Shown here: positions 51,581 to 60,383 of the stretch, piece after piece
Position numbering within the stretch: position 1 is the stretch's first letter
How the letters are laid out: each line of letters opens with the position of its first letter
Assembly: GCA_947447895.1 (NCBI GenBank)
Contig: CANFLM010000007.1
Coordinates: forward strand, 1 to 61,532
From: Hyphomicrobiales bacterium
Lineage (GTDB): Bacteria > Pseudomonadota > Alphaproteobacteria > Rhizobiales > Beijerinckiaceae
Direction of reading: 5' to 3'
DNA length: 61,532 nt
Position numbers and translations under genes: made by a program
The notes under the pieces: model-generated
What the model was told of the DNA's origin: nothing
The model's input: the letters and a program-made list of their open reading frames with translations, nothing else
The model's database searches: none

Positions 51581-52321
51581 TTACTCGAGGGTTGCCGCCA
51601 GTTGGGGGGCGGCTTGGGCAAAGAGGGAGGAGGGGGCGATCCCCTGTTCGCGCATCAGCCACCACGCGCAGCAAATATTGGAAGACAGGAAAGGCGGAAC
51701 GGAGACACTCGCCCGTTTGGCAATGGCGGGCAGGGTGATCATGCCGGTGCCACTCATCACGATGGCGTCAATGGAATCCATATCCACCTCGCTCAGGGAG
51801 TGTTCGACCTCTGCGGTGCTGAGCTCATAGGCGCGGAAGGTTTCAGAGACTTTGACGATCTGCGTGATCTGGTAGCCCGCCTCCTGCCAATAGCGGGACG
51901 CCTCATCGGTCAGCCATTGCGGATAGGGCGAAAACAGGCAGATGCGTTTGGCATCGAGCGCCTGCAAACTTTTGCGGATGGCATTGCTGGCGGTTTCAAC
52001 CGGCACGCCCGCCTGCTGGCTTAGCTGTGTGCAGAAAGCCTCGTCACCTTGTGGTCCGAGCCGGTAACTGGGGCCCGTCAGAGCGACAATCATCGCTTTG
52101 ATGGACAGCGAGCCGAAGGATCGGGCGGCCGGCAGATAGGTGTCGAGATAGGCGCGGTTGCGCTGTACCAGCGTGGTATCGGGCATGACCGGCAGACGGG
52201 TGGCAAACAGGCGTGCGCCTTCGGTCATCAGACGGGCCATTTCCGGTTCCACGGTGGGATTGGCAGGAGGCACAATCAGCCCGAGGGCAGGCAGGGCGGT
52301 CAACTGGTCAAGATCACTCAT
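51581..52321 (-). CDS. Asp/Glu racemase superfamily protein (arylmalonate decarboxylase/maleate isomerase-like), catalytic cysteines absent
   Basis: A 246-residue protein. The start LGLIVPPANPTVEPEM and the SSNICCAWWL region match the arylmalonate decarboxylase/maleate isomerase branch. The two catalytic positions are changed: the first loop is VALTGPSYRLG with no Cys, and the second is VMSGTGMITL where decarboxylases have Cys. Two adjacent cysteines in SSNICC might compensate. It ends a minus-strand operon and overlaps the monooxygenase stop by ATGA. The reaction is therefore uncertain. Confidence 0.72.
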   Translation of the reverse strand: MSDLDQLTALPALGLIVPPANPTVEPEMARLMTEGARLFATRLPVMPDTTLVQRNRAYLDTYLPAARSFGSLSIKAMIVALTGPSYRLGPQGDEAFCTQLSQQAGVPVETASNAIRKSLQALDAKRICLFSPYPQWLTDEASRYWQEAGYQITQIVKVSETFRAYELSTAEVEHSLSEVDMDSIDAIVMSGTGMITLPAIAKRASVSVPPFLSSNICCAWWLMREQGIAPSSLFAQAAPQLAATLE

Positions 52322-53541
52322 ATCCGTTCTCCCTGCGGGGCGGGCCTGTCGAGCATGTCGAGCATGGCGGCGGTGGCGAGATAGTCGGTGGCGGCCTGCT
52401 TGTCGGCCGCGATCTGCCGGATGGTGTCGAGCCAGCCCTCGCCGCCGGAAATGTTGCGGTCGGTGCGCGGGATCAGCATTTCCTCGGCGATCTGCTGGCG
52501 TTTGCGGGAGGCTGCATGCACAAGTGCGGGCTGGTCGTCGCGCAAGGCCATGATGATGGCTCTGGCGAGGCTATCGGCATCATGGATCCCGCAATTCATG
52601 TTCATGCCGCCTCTGGTATTGGTGACATGGGCGCTGTCGCCCGCCAGAAAGGCCCGCCCGACCCCGAAGGCCGAGGCCATGCGGCGGCTGGCACCATAGA
52701 CATCGCGCCCGACAATGGTCGGCAAGCGCGTCCATGCCGGCATCACGGCCTGGATCTGTTCGCTGACCCACGCATCCTGCAAGGCCGTCTCGTCGGCTGC
52801 GGCTTCTGACACGCGGATGATGATGCGCCAGCAATCGGGCATTTTGAGAAAGCTCAGCGATCTGGAGCCGTTGAACAGATAGGTGATGGGCGCGATATTC
52901 GGCAGGATGGCATCGAGATCGTCGGTGGTCATGACCCGCAGGATTTTGGTGGGATAGACCGTGCCGTCAAAGGCAAGGCCCAGAGCCTGCCGCACCGCGC
53001 TGTTGGCCCCGTCGGTGCCCAGCAGATAGCTGCCGGTGATGCGGCACTCCTGGCCGTGATGGCTGGCAATGGCGGTAATGCTGTCGCCGGTCTGTTCGAT
53101 GCCGTGCACGTCCGCTTCGAACAGCGTGGTGGTGTTCGGCAGCGCCCGGAATTTGGCAAGCAATGTGGGCGTCAGCTTGGATTGTTCGAGATGCAGGCGA
53201 AACGGATAGCGGGTGCGGCCGGCCAGATCGGCCAAGGCAAATTCGGCAAAGGGGCCGTCATTGTTGCGGTACTGGATGCGGTGGACCAGTTCGCCTTGGC
53301 TCAACAAGGGCTCTATAGCACCGAGATCGTCAATGACTTCAAGGGTCGGCGGGTGGAAGGTCGAGGCTTTGGAGGCGGTGTTGAGGCCGTCGCGCTTTTC
53401 CAGCAACACGACCTTGACCCCCGCTTGCGCGAGGGTGAGGGCGGCAACCAGCCCGACGGGGCCCGCGCCTGTAACGATAACCTGTGTCGAGAGGCTGGTG
53501 CTGTTCGGGGTTCCCACCGTCATATTCTCCAAAACATTCAT
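52318..53541 (-). CDS. FAD-dependent monooxygenase (group A, aromatic hydroxylase type)
   Basis: A 407-residue single-component flavin monooxygenase. It shows the FAD motif VIVTGAGPVGLVAALTL, the DG segment LLGTDGANSAVRQALG and the GD segment RAFLAGDSAHVTNTRGG. Family members hydroxylate phenols or N-heterocycles using NAD(P)H. It overlaps the ATPase gene upstream and the racemase-superfamily gene downstream by four bases each, so it is part of the importer operon; its substrate is likely what the importer brings in. ATG 53541 has GGAG five bases upstream. Confidence 0.88.
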   Translation of the reverse strand: MNVLENMTVGTPNSTSLSTQVIVTGAGPVGLVAALTLAQAGVKVVLLEKRDGLNTASKASTFHPPTLEVIDDLGAIEPLLSQGELVHRIQYRNNDGPFAEFALADLAGRTRYPFRLHLEQSKLTPTLLAKFRALPNTTTLFEADVHGIEQTGDSITAIASHHGQECRITGSYLLGTDGANSAVRQALGLAFDGTVYPTKILRVMTTDDLDAILPNIAPITYLFNGSRSLSFLKMPDCWRIIIRVSEAAADETALQDAWVSEQIQAVMPAWTRLPTIVGRDVYGASRRMASAFGVGRAFLAGDSAHVTNTRGGMNMNCGIHDADSLARAIIMALRDDQPALVHAASRKRQQIAEEMLIPRTDRNISGGEGWLDTIRQIAADKQAATDYLATAAMLDMLDRPAPQGERI

Positions 53542-54629
53542 TCCTGCTCCATGAACGGCAAAGCGCGGCCGCATTCGCGGCTCCATGAGACCGGAACCGA
53601 TGCGCCGCGTTGCAGATCGCTGAGGCTATCCTTGAAACTGGTGCGCGCCATGAAGGCCGAGGAACCGCCCAGCGACAGGCGCAGCCTGGTGTGGTCGCCG
53701 AAATAGATCAGCTCCTCGATCCGCGCTTGGAAGGCATTGGTCCCGGTTGCGCCTGCTCCCACCATCACCCGCTCGGGCCGCAGTGACAGCACCGCTTTCG
53801 AGCCGACGGCGAGATCGCCTGCCACCCGGGCCTCGATAGGGGTGCCGTCCGCCAGCATCATCCGGCAATAGCGGGCATCGCGCGAAACGATGGTGCCGGC
53901 AAGCCGGTTGTTCTCGCCGATAAACGAGGCGACGAAGGCATTGGCGGGTTCCTCGTAAATGGTGGCGGGGGAGTCCAGCTGCTGGATGCGACCCTGATTG
54001 AACACCGCCACCCGGTCCGACATGGTCAGCGCTTCGCTCTGGTCATGGGTGACGTAGACCACGGTGACCCCAAGCTGCTCGTGGATGTGTTTGATCTCGA
54101 TCTGCATATGCTCGCGCAATTGCTTGTCGAGGGCGCCCAGCGGCTCGTCCATCAGCACCAGCTTGGGCTGGAACACCAATGCGCGGGCCAGGGCGACGCG
54201 CTGTTGCTGGCCGCCTGACAGTTCCGAGGGTTTGCGCTCGCCCAAAGGCCCGAGTTTGACCATGTCGAGCGCGGCCTTGATGCGCTGTTCGCGCTCGGCC
54301 CGGCCCATCCCCTGCATTTCGAGCGGAAAGGACAGATTGCCGGCCACGCTCATATGCGGGAACAGGGCATAGTTCTGGAACACCACGCCGATGCCGCGTT
54401 GATGGGCCGGGACATGGTTGAGCAGGCGTCCGTCCAGACTGATCGTGCCGCCCGACGGATCCTCGAAACCGGCCAGCATCATCAATGTTGTGGTTTTGCC
54501 TGACCCCGACGGGCCGAGCAGCGTCACAAATTCGCCGCGCTCGATGGTCAAATCCAGTCCATGCACGACGGTGGTGATCCCGTCATAGCTTTTGGTGATC
54601 TGGTCAAAGACGACAATCGGATCGGACAT
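53538..54629 (-). CDS. ABC transporter ATP-binding protein (PotA-like)
   Basis: A 363-residue ATPase of the polyamine/iron/sugar-acid importer type. It has Walker A LLGPSGSGKTTTL, signature LSGGQQQRVALARAL, Walker B LVLMDEPLGALD and H-loop VTHDQ, followed by a C-terminal TOBE-like domain (VLSLRPERVMVG). GAGGAG precedes ATG 54629; a start at 54641 overlaps the permease stop. It powers the binding protein-permease set encoded just upstream. Confidence 0.92.
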   Translation of the reverse strand: MSDPIVVFDQITKSYDGITTVVHGLDLTIERGEFVTLLGPSGSGKTTTLMMLAGFEDPSGGTISLDGRLLNHVPAHQRGIGVVFQNYALFPHMSVAGNLSFPLEMQGMGRAEREQRIKAALDMVKLGPLGERKPSELSGGQQQRVALARALVFQPKLVLMDEPLGALDKQLREHMQIEIKHIHEQLGVTVVYVTHDQSEALTMSDRVAVFNQGRIQQLDSPATIYEEPANAFVASFIGENNRLAGTIVSRDARYCRMMLADGTPIEARVAGDLAVGSKAVLSLRPERVMVGAGATGTNAFQARIEELIYFGDHTRLRLSLGGSSAFMARTSFKDSLSDLQRGASVPVSWSRECGRALPFMEQE

Positions 54630-54637
54630 CGTGCTCC

Positions 54638-55483
54638 TCATGGCGTGCGGTCTGTGGGAGGGAGAGTGTGCCGGATGGCGCGTTTGCGGATGGTTTCATT
54701 GATCATCAGCAACACAACCGACAGCAGGATGATCAGAACCGCTGCCGCCGCAATCGTCGGGCTCAAAAATTCGCGGATGCCCGCATACATCTGGCGCGGC
54801 AAAGTGAATTGATCGGGGCTGGCGATGAACAGCGCGACAATCAGTTCGTCGAAGGATGTGGCAAAGGCGAACAGCGCACCGGTGGCCACCGCCGGCATGA
54901 TCAGCGGCAGAACGACCCGGTAGAAGCTTTGCAGCGGAGAGGCTCCGAGGCTGGCCGCGGCGCGCAACAGGTTGGGGTCGAAGGCCTGCAACGAGGCCAG
55001 CACGGTCAAGAGCACATAGGGCACCGACAGCACCGTATGGGCCAGCACCAACCCTGTCAGTGTGCTGCCCAGTCCGACCGCCGAGAGCGAGAAATACAAG
55101 GCAATGGCGGTGACAATCACCGGCGTCACCATCGGCAGGGAGAGAACAGCCAGCACGAAAGCCTTGCCGCGAAAGCGTCCGAGATAGAGCCCGATCGAGG
55201 CCAGTGTGCCGAGCGTGGTGGCAATCAGCGTGGTCAGGATGCCGACGACAAAGCTGTTATAGGTGGCCAGCAGCCAGCGTTGCGAGGTGAAAAAATCCGC
55301 ATACCATCGCCATGAATAGCCCGGTGTCGGCAAGACCAGCAATTCGCCCGAGGACAGCGACAGCGGAAACACCACCAGAATGGGGGCGACCAGAAACACC
55401 AGCAACAGGCTTGTCGCGGCGTAGAGCAGCAGGCGTCCGGTCGAGGGCCGCTGTCGGATGTGCGGGATCGGGATTGCGGTCAT
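54638..55483 (-). CDS. ABC transporter permease (PotC-like)
   Basis: A 281-residue inner-membrane permease with six predicted helices and an EAA loop, LLRAAASLGASPLQSFYRVVLP. It belongs to the polyamine/putrescine permease group. ATG 55483 lies two bases after the stop of the partner permease; the longer open frame overlaps that gene. The next gene is the ATPase. Confidence 0.9.
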   Translation of the reverse strand: MTAIPIPHIRQRPSTGRLLLYAATSLLLVFLVAPILVVFPLSLSSGELLVLPTPGYSWRWYADFFTSQRWLLATYNSFVVGILTTLIATTLGTLASIGLYLGRFRGKAFVLAVLSLPMVTPVIVTAIALYFSLSAVGLGSTLTGLVLAHTVLSVPYVLLTVLASLQAFDPNLLRAAASLGASPLQSFYRVVLPLIMPAVATGALFAFATSFDELIVALFIASPDQFTLPRQMYAGIREFLSPTIAAAAVLIILLSVVLLMINETIRKRAIRHTLPPTDRTP

Positions 55484-55485
55484 GG

Positions 55486-56670
55486 CTAAACCCTGACCCC
55501 GCCTGCCCGGAAACCGGGAACCAGCAGCCAGGCAATGGCCACCAGAACCCCCGTCATTCCCATCAGCAAGGCCGCCAAAGCGGCAGCAATGCCCCAATTG
55601 ACCGATGTATTGGTGAAAAAGGCGATGAAATAGCTGATCATCTGGTCGCCCGACCCGCCGACCAGAGCCGGCGTGATATAGAAGCCGACTGACAGCATGA
55701 ACACCATCATGGCTCCGGCGGCAACGCCGGGCATGCTGAGCGGCAGATAGATGCGCAGAAACCGCCGCCAGCCCGGCGCACCCAGCGAGGCCGCCGCCCG
55801 CATATAATCGGGCTTGATGCCTTTCATGACGCTGTAGAGCGGCAAAATGGCAAAAGGCAGCAGCACATGCACCATGGCGAGATAGACCGCAAAGCGGGTG
55901 AAAATCATCGTCACAGGCTGGTCCACCAGATGCAGCGAGATCAGCAGCGCATTGATCGGGCCTTCACGCTGCAGGATGATGAACCATGCGGTGGTGCGCA
56001 CCAGAATGGAGGTCCAGAACGGGATCAGCACCAGCATGATGCCGATATTGGTCCAGACCTGCGGCAGGATCGACAGCGTATAGGCGATCGGATAGGCCAG
56101 CACGGCACAGATCAGAGTGACGGTCAGGCTGATTTCGAAGGTGCGGAGAAACAGCTTGATAAACACAGCCTCCTCCTCCGCTGTCGGGACCACCGCGCCG
56201 TCGGGGCCGAGTTTCAAATCGACCGAGCGCAGGAAATACAGCGGCGTCCATGGCCCTGTGCTGCGCTTGACCAGACCCCAGAACTGCGGGTCTCCCCAGC
56301 GGGGATTGAGCGCGATCAGACCCTCTTTGGTGGAGCCCGCAAACCGGCCCGATGCCCGCAAGCCCTGCAACAGCATCGAGCGCAGGCCGGTCTCCTCGAA
56401 ATTCAGGCGGTTGAGGACAGGCCCGGCTTTTTGCTGTTCCTGCGCGTCGCGCAATTCGGTGATCAGGCTGCGATAGACCTGTTCGGACGGCAAAGCCTCG
56501 CCATCCCATTGTTTGAGCAGGGCCGTGGTTTGCGGCAGGATGGTCGGAATTTCCGCATCCTCCACTGCCCGATAGAGGGTTGCGCCCAATGGCACGATGA
56601 AGCTGACAAGCACCAGCAGCAACAGCGGCGCAATCAGCGCCGCTGCCAGCAGGTTCCGTTTCGTCACCAT
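55486..56670 (-). CDS. ABC transporter permease (PotB-like)
   Basis: A 394-residue permease, longer than usual because of a large periplasmic segment after the first helix (about residues 33-160). The membrane core has DYMRAAASLGAPGWRRFLRIYLP as the EAA loop. The start is uncertain: GTG and TTG codons lie just upstream of ATG 56670, and AAGGGC, the only ribosome-like site, is inside a small hairpin. It pairs with the PotC-like permease. Confidence 0.87.
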   Translation of the reverse strand: MVTKRNLLAAALIAPLLLLVLVSFIVPLGATLYRAVEDAEIPTILPQTTALLKQWDGEALPSEQVYRSLITELRDAQEQQKAGPVLNRLNFEETGLRSMLLQGLRASGRFAGSTKEGLIALNPRWGDPQFWGLVKRSTGPWTPLYFLRSVDLKLGPDGAVVPTAEEEAVFIKLFLRTFEISLTVTLICAVLAYPIAYTLSILPQVWTNIGIMLVLIPFWTSILVRTTAWFIILQREGPINALLISLHLVDQPVTMIFTRFAVYLAMVHVLLPFAILPLYSVMKGIKPDYMRAAASLGAPGWRRFLRIYLPLSMPGVAAGAMMVFMLSVGFYITPALVGGSGDQMISYFIAFFTNTSVNWGIAAALAALLMGMTGVLVAIAWLLVPGFRAGGVRV

Positions 56671-56676
56671 CACCAC

Positions 56677-56698
56677 GGGCAATCGTTGGGGCTTGCCC
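56677..56698 (-). other. Stem-loop between binding-protein and permease genes of the Pot-type operon
   Basis: On the minus strand GGGCAA pairs with TTGCCC around a 10-base loop, immediately after the binding-protein stop and just before the permease start. It could control permease translation or protect the upstream message. Confidence 0.5.
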
Positions 56699-57736
56699 TT
56701 ATTTGGCAACCCAGGCGTTGAACTTGGCTTCGAGATCAGCCCCGTTCTCGACCCAGAAATCGGTGCTGATGAACAGGCCTTCCCTGGCGTGGCTGGCCAC
56801 CATGCCCGGGTTTTTCTTCACCACTTCGGGGTTGTTGGCGACAGCCGCCGTGGCCGGCGATACGGCCCAATCCTGTGCCAGATTCATCAGTGGCTTTTCA
56901 TCGGTCATGTAATTGACCAGCTTCATGGCCTCGGCCTTGTTGGGGCTGTTGCGCACAACTGTCCAGTAATCGAAAGAGAACAGCAGCGTGTTCCATTGCA
57001 CCGGATATTTCGCTCCGCCTTCGGTGGCCTTGATGGTGCGGCCGACATAGCCCACCGCATAGGCGACTTCGCCGCTACCGACCAGCTGCAGGGGCTGCGC
57101 ACCCGATTTCCACCACACGATATGCGGCTTCAATTCGTCGAGCTTGGCAAAGGCGCGTTTCTGGCCATCGGGCGTGGCCAGGACCTTGTAGACATCGGCC
57201 ATCGGCACGCCATCGGCCATCAGCGCGATTTCCATCGTCATCTTGGCACCCGAGCGCAGGGACCGCTTGCCCGGGAATTTCTGGACATTCCACAAATCCG
57301 CATAATTGGCGGGTCCTTGCGGGGTGCGGGCCTGATCATAGAACAGGCTGACACCCCAACCCACAGCCCCTGCGCCACAGGTGCTGGCGCCGCCGGGGAT
57401 AAATTTGTCTTTGTTGATCAGGGTCCAGTCGAGCTTTTCCAAAACACCGTCTTCACAGGCGCGCACCATTTCGGGGGCTTCGACCATGATCACGTCGAAT
57501 GTAATGTCGCCCGATTTGACCATGGAATAGAGCTTGGCCATCTCCCCGTTATAGACGTCATCGATGACCTTCACGCCCTTTTCGGTCGCGTAGCCCTGAA
57601 ACAGATGCTTGCGCGCATTGTCCTGAAAGCCGCCGCCAAAACCGACCACCATCAGATCCCTCGCACTGGCGAGAGACGGAAGCGCACAGGCCAGCAGAAG
57701 CGACGTCATTGCGGACACAAAAAACTTACTTTTCAT
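56699..57736 (-). CDS. ABC transporter substrate-binding protein (PotD/PotF-like)
   Basis: A 345-residue periplasmic binding protein with a Sec signal peptide cleaved after about LASA. The mature start RDLMVVGFGGGFQDNARKHLF is typical of the family that binds polyamines, aminobutyrate or similar cations. Two cysteines (ACEDG, STCGAGA) may pair. GAGGGG precedes the ATG. It is the first transport gene after the GntR regulator, so the operon should be controlled by it. The ligand is unknown. Confidence 0.88.
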   Translation of the reverse strand: MKSKFFVSAMTSLLLACALPSLASARDLMVVGFGGGFQDNARKHLFQGYATEKGVKVIDDVYNGEMAKLYSMVKSGDITFDVIMVEAPEMVRACEDGVLEKLDWTLINKDKFIPGGASTCGAGAVGWGVSLFYDQARTPQGPANYADLWNVQKFPGKRSLRSGAKMTMEIALMADGVPMADVYKVLATPDGQKRAFAKLDELKPHIVWWKSGAQPLQLVGSGEVAYAVGYVGRTIKATEGGAKYPVQWNTLLFSFDYWTVVRNSPNKAEAMKLVNYMTDEKPLMNLAQDWAVSPATAAVANNPEVVKKNPGMVASHAREGLFISTDFWVENGADLEAKFNAWVAK

Positions 57737-57800
57737 CGTGGTCCCCTCGTGTGTTTGAACATGTTGTGGTTGGTCGTCGGTATGGTTCCGGTCGGCTCTT

Positions 57801-58628
57801 TCAGGAATGGCTGTCGGTGATCATGGCTTTCCAGTCCGCGCCGCCTTTCTGGTCCTTGCCCTGATATTCGACGCGGTATTCGTAACGATCGGGGCGGTAG
57901 AGGGCTTGCAGCAATTCCACCGTCCGGCCGCTGTCATCCTCGATCCAGCGCGTCATCATCAGCAGGGCGGAACCGACATCGATCTCGAGCTGCTGGGCGG
58001 TCTCGGAATCGGCCAGCACGGCCGTGATATGCTCCTTGAAACGCGAGAGCGTGACGCCCGCTTTCGTCAGGCTGGCCGAGATCGGCAGCGATGAAATGGT
58101 TTCTTCGGGCAGGTAGATCGCGAATTCGGACGGGAGATAGCAGACGGTCTTGGAAATCGGCGAGCGTGTGTCAAAGCGGATGCGGGTAATGCGCAACACG
58201 TCCTGATCAGGTTCCACCCCGAACTGGCTTTGCCAGGGGGCAGGCAATTTGGTGAAGGTATAATCGAGCAGGGTAATGTTGGTTTTCTGGGCCAGCGAAA
58301 TCTGGCTGCGCATGAAGCGGTTTTCGTGCTCCTGCGCGCTTGGTTGCAGGGCCAGCGGAAATGTGCCGCGGCCACGCTGGCGGACAATGCGGCCTTCATG
58401 CTCGAGCCGTTCCATCGCCTTGCGGATGGTGACACGCGAGACATTGAAGCCTGCCGCCAATTCGTCCTCGCTCGGCATGGCTTGACCGACCGGATAGGAC
58501 CCGTCAGTCAATTTCTGCAACAAGATCACATAGACGCGGTGATACAGGGGGACGACATCCGATCCACGCACATAGCTTGTTGTCCCCGGGGAGGACGCTG
58601 GAAGGGGTGGCATCGTTCTGGTGGTCAT
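57801..58628 (-). CDS. GntR family transcription regulator (HutC/UTRA subfamily)
   Basis: A 275-residue regulator. The N-terminal winged helix-turn-helix reads MPSEDELAAGFNVSRVTIRK, followed by RLEHEGRIVRQRGRGTF. The C-terminal UTRA effector domain includes VLRITRIRFDTRSPISKTVCYLP and LLMMTRWIEDDSGRTVELLQ. It lies upstream of the Pot-type operon and is divergent from the class III aminotransferase, so it probably controls both. TTGTAT/ATACAA repeats in the divergent gap are candidate sites. Confidence 0.91.
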   Translation of the reverse strand: MTTRTMPPLPASSPGTTSYVRGSDVVPLYHRVYVILLQKLTDGSYPVGQAMPSEDELAAGFNVSRVTIRKAMERLEHEGRIVRQRGRGTFPLALQPSAQEHENRFMRSQISLAQKTNITLLDYTFTKLPAPWQSQFGVEPDQDVLRITRIRFDTRSPISKTVCYLPSEFAIYLPEETISSLPISASLTKAGVTLSRFKEHITAVLADSETAQQLEIDVGSALLMMTRWIEDDSGRTVELLQALYRPDRYEYRVEYQGKDQKGGADWKAMITDSHS

Positions 58629-59017
58629 CGTCTGAAATCTGCTCCCGAAGATTGTGAAGTCTATTGGCTTGCCGTTACGTCGAACCCTGGTTGGATATTC
58701 CGCATCGATCGTGCATCGTCACTACAGCTTTGTCCCATCCGAACAGATGTCATCTATGGAGATTAACAAGAACGAATACAATTGCATACTTGGACCAATC
58801 CTGCCGGTCGATCGGGCATGGGCATGACAAGAATGGAACACAGGACACACAACGCAACATGGGATGGGAATGTCCCTCAAACCACCTCCCTACCATCCCT
58901 TGTGACGATCCCGTTTCCATAATTGTATTATTATTAGACCTTTGATACAACATTAGTGTCTTGTGAGGCAAGTTGAGGGGTTGTCCCGCCGTCACGGGGC
59001 TTGAAAAGGGCATTGCA
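58629..59017. other. Divergent control region between GntR and aminotransferase
   Basis: About 390 bases without a gene. It contains ATACAATTGCAT (58776-58787, a palindrome with one mismatched pair) and the arms TTGTAT (58923) and ATACAA (58945), resembling HutC-type operators. No clear promoter hexamers were identified. Confidence 0.45.
58923..58950. promoter_or_regulatory. Candidate GntR/UTRA operator arms
   Basis: TTGTAT and ATACAA form an inverted repeat separated by 16 bases, about 70 bases before the aminotransferase start. The spacing is wider than in known HutC sites, so confidence is low. Confidence 0.3.
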
Positions 59018-60346
59018 GTGGACGTCAAACAGCATTCGTCACAGCCGCTTGAAATCTATGACAGACATATCTTTTCGCAGTCCAAAAGCTATCGGGCCCA
59101 TGCGGTCAACCACCTCGCCTATGGCGTGTCCTCGACCCCGCGGGCCTCGCAACTGCCGTTTCCGGTTGTGATTGACCATGCCGAGGGCGTGCATGTCACC
59201 GATGTCGACGGCAACACCTATCTGGATTACAGCCTGGGCTACGGCCCGTTGCTGTTGGGGCATACGCCGAAGCCGGTGCTGGAGGCCGTCCAGCGCGAAT
59301 TGTCAAAAGGCCTGCGCACGGCCTCGATTCATCGCGGGGAAGCCCGTCTGGCCGATCTGATTGCCGAACTGGTGCCATCGGGCGCACAAAGTGCCTTTGT
59401 CAGTTCGGGTTCGGAGGCGATCCAGCTTGCTTTGCGGGTCGCGCGGGCGGCGACCGAACGCAATGCCATCGCCAAATTCCGCGCCAATTATCACGGCTGG
59501 TTCGACAATCTTCATATTGCCAACAGCATCGGCAATGACGGGGCGGCGACCATCGGGCAAGACCCCGATGCCTCGCAGTCGGTCGAGTTGTTCGATTGGG
59601 GGACACTGGAAGGTCTGTCCGAACGGCTTGATACCCGCTTTGCGGCGGTGATCGTCGAGCCCGCCGCCATCAATGCCGGCTGTTTCGCCCCACCCGAAGG
59701 ATTTTTGCAGGTCCTGCGCGACATCACCCGCCGCCTGGGGATTGTGCTGATTTTTGACGAGGTGATTACCGGTTTCCGGCTCGCGCTGGGTGGCGCCCAG
59801 CAACGCTATGGCGTGACACCCGATCTCAGCGTGCTTGGCAAGGCTTTGGGGGCGGGTTTGCCGATCGGTGCGGTATCGGGGCAACGCGAGGTGATGCAGG
59901 TGATCGCCTCGGGCCGCTTGCTGCATCGCGGCACATTCAACGGCAATCCGGTGTCGCTCGGGGCGGGCATTTCCTGTCTGGAAACGCTGAAGGCCGAGCA
60001 GGCTACCCTTTATCCGCGCATCGACCGGATCGGCAATGCGATTGCCGCCCATGTCAATGCCGAGGCCCGGGCGCATGGCACACCGGTCTTTGCCCAGAAT
60101 GTCGGGCCTTGCGTGCAATTATTCGCCGGTGTCACCCAGATGGACGGCATGGCCGATCTGGCCAAGGTCGACCGGTCGCTGATCCTGTGTCTCACCTCGA
60201 AGCTGCTGCAACAGGGCATCTACACCCTGCCTCGCGGCCTGATGTATGTGTCTTCGGTGCATTCCGACGGGGATCTGGCCTTTACCAAACAGGCCATCTC
60301 TACGGCCATCGCCCATTTCGCGCAAGGTCTTGAGGCCAACCGTTGA
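59018..60346 (+). CDS. Class III aminotransferase (glutamate-1-semialdehyde aminomutase-like)
   Basis: A 442-residue PLP enzyme of the omega-aminotransferase/GSAM fold. Family elements are DVDGNTYLDYSLGYGPLLLGH, SSGSEAIQLALRVARA, ANYHGWFDN, LIFDEVITGFRLALGG and LGKALGAGLPIGAVSG, whose Lys binds PLP. It is not clearly the tetrapyrrole enzyme HemL, despite hemC being next, because it is controlled from the catabolic side and varies in the gate region. An amine or amino-acid aminotransferase role is inferred. The start is GTG at 59018, with AAAAGGG seven bases upstream. Confidence 0.84.
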   Translation: MDVKQHSSQPLEIYDRHIFSQSKSYRAHAVNHLAYGVSSTPRASQLPFPVVIDHAEGVHVTDVDGNTYLDYSLGYGPLLLGHTPKPVLEAVQRELSKGLRTASIHRGEARLADLIAELVPSGAQSAFVSSGSEAIQLALRVARAATERNAIAKFRANYHGWFDNLHIANSIGNDGAATIGQDPDASQSVELFDWGTLEGLSERLDTRFAAVIVEPAAINAGCFAPPEGFLQVLRDITRRLGIVLIFDEVITGFRLALGGAQQRYGVTPDLSVLGKALGAGLPIGAVSGQREVMQVIASGRLLHRGTFNGNPVSLGAGISCLETLKAEQATLYPRIDRIGNAIAAHVNAEARAHGTPVFAQNVGPCVQLFAGVTQMDGMADLAKVDRSLILCLTSKLLQQGIYTLPRGLMYVSSVHSDGDLAFTKQAISTAIAHFAQGLEANR

Positions 60347-60356
60347 CGCTTGGGGC

Positions 60357-60373
60357 AGGCCTGCATCAGGCCT
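60357..60373. terminator. Hairpin between the aminotransferase and hemC
   Basis: AGGCCTG and CAGGCCT pair over 7 bp around CAT in the 37-base gap of two convergent genes; GTTTTAG follows further on. It may be a weak bidirectional terminator. Confidence 0.5.
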
Positions 60374-60383
60374 TATGGCCGTT

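Noticed and set aside
59018-60346. HemL (glutamate-1-semialdehyde aminomutase) because hemC is adjacent
   Set aside because: The genes are convergent rather than co-transcribed. The aminotransferase faces a GntR regulator of a catabolic operon and only shares the general fold.
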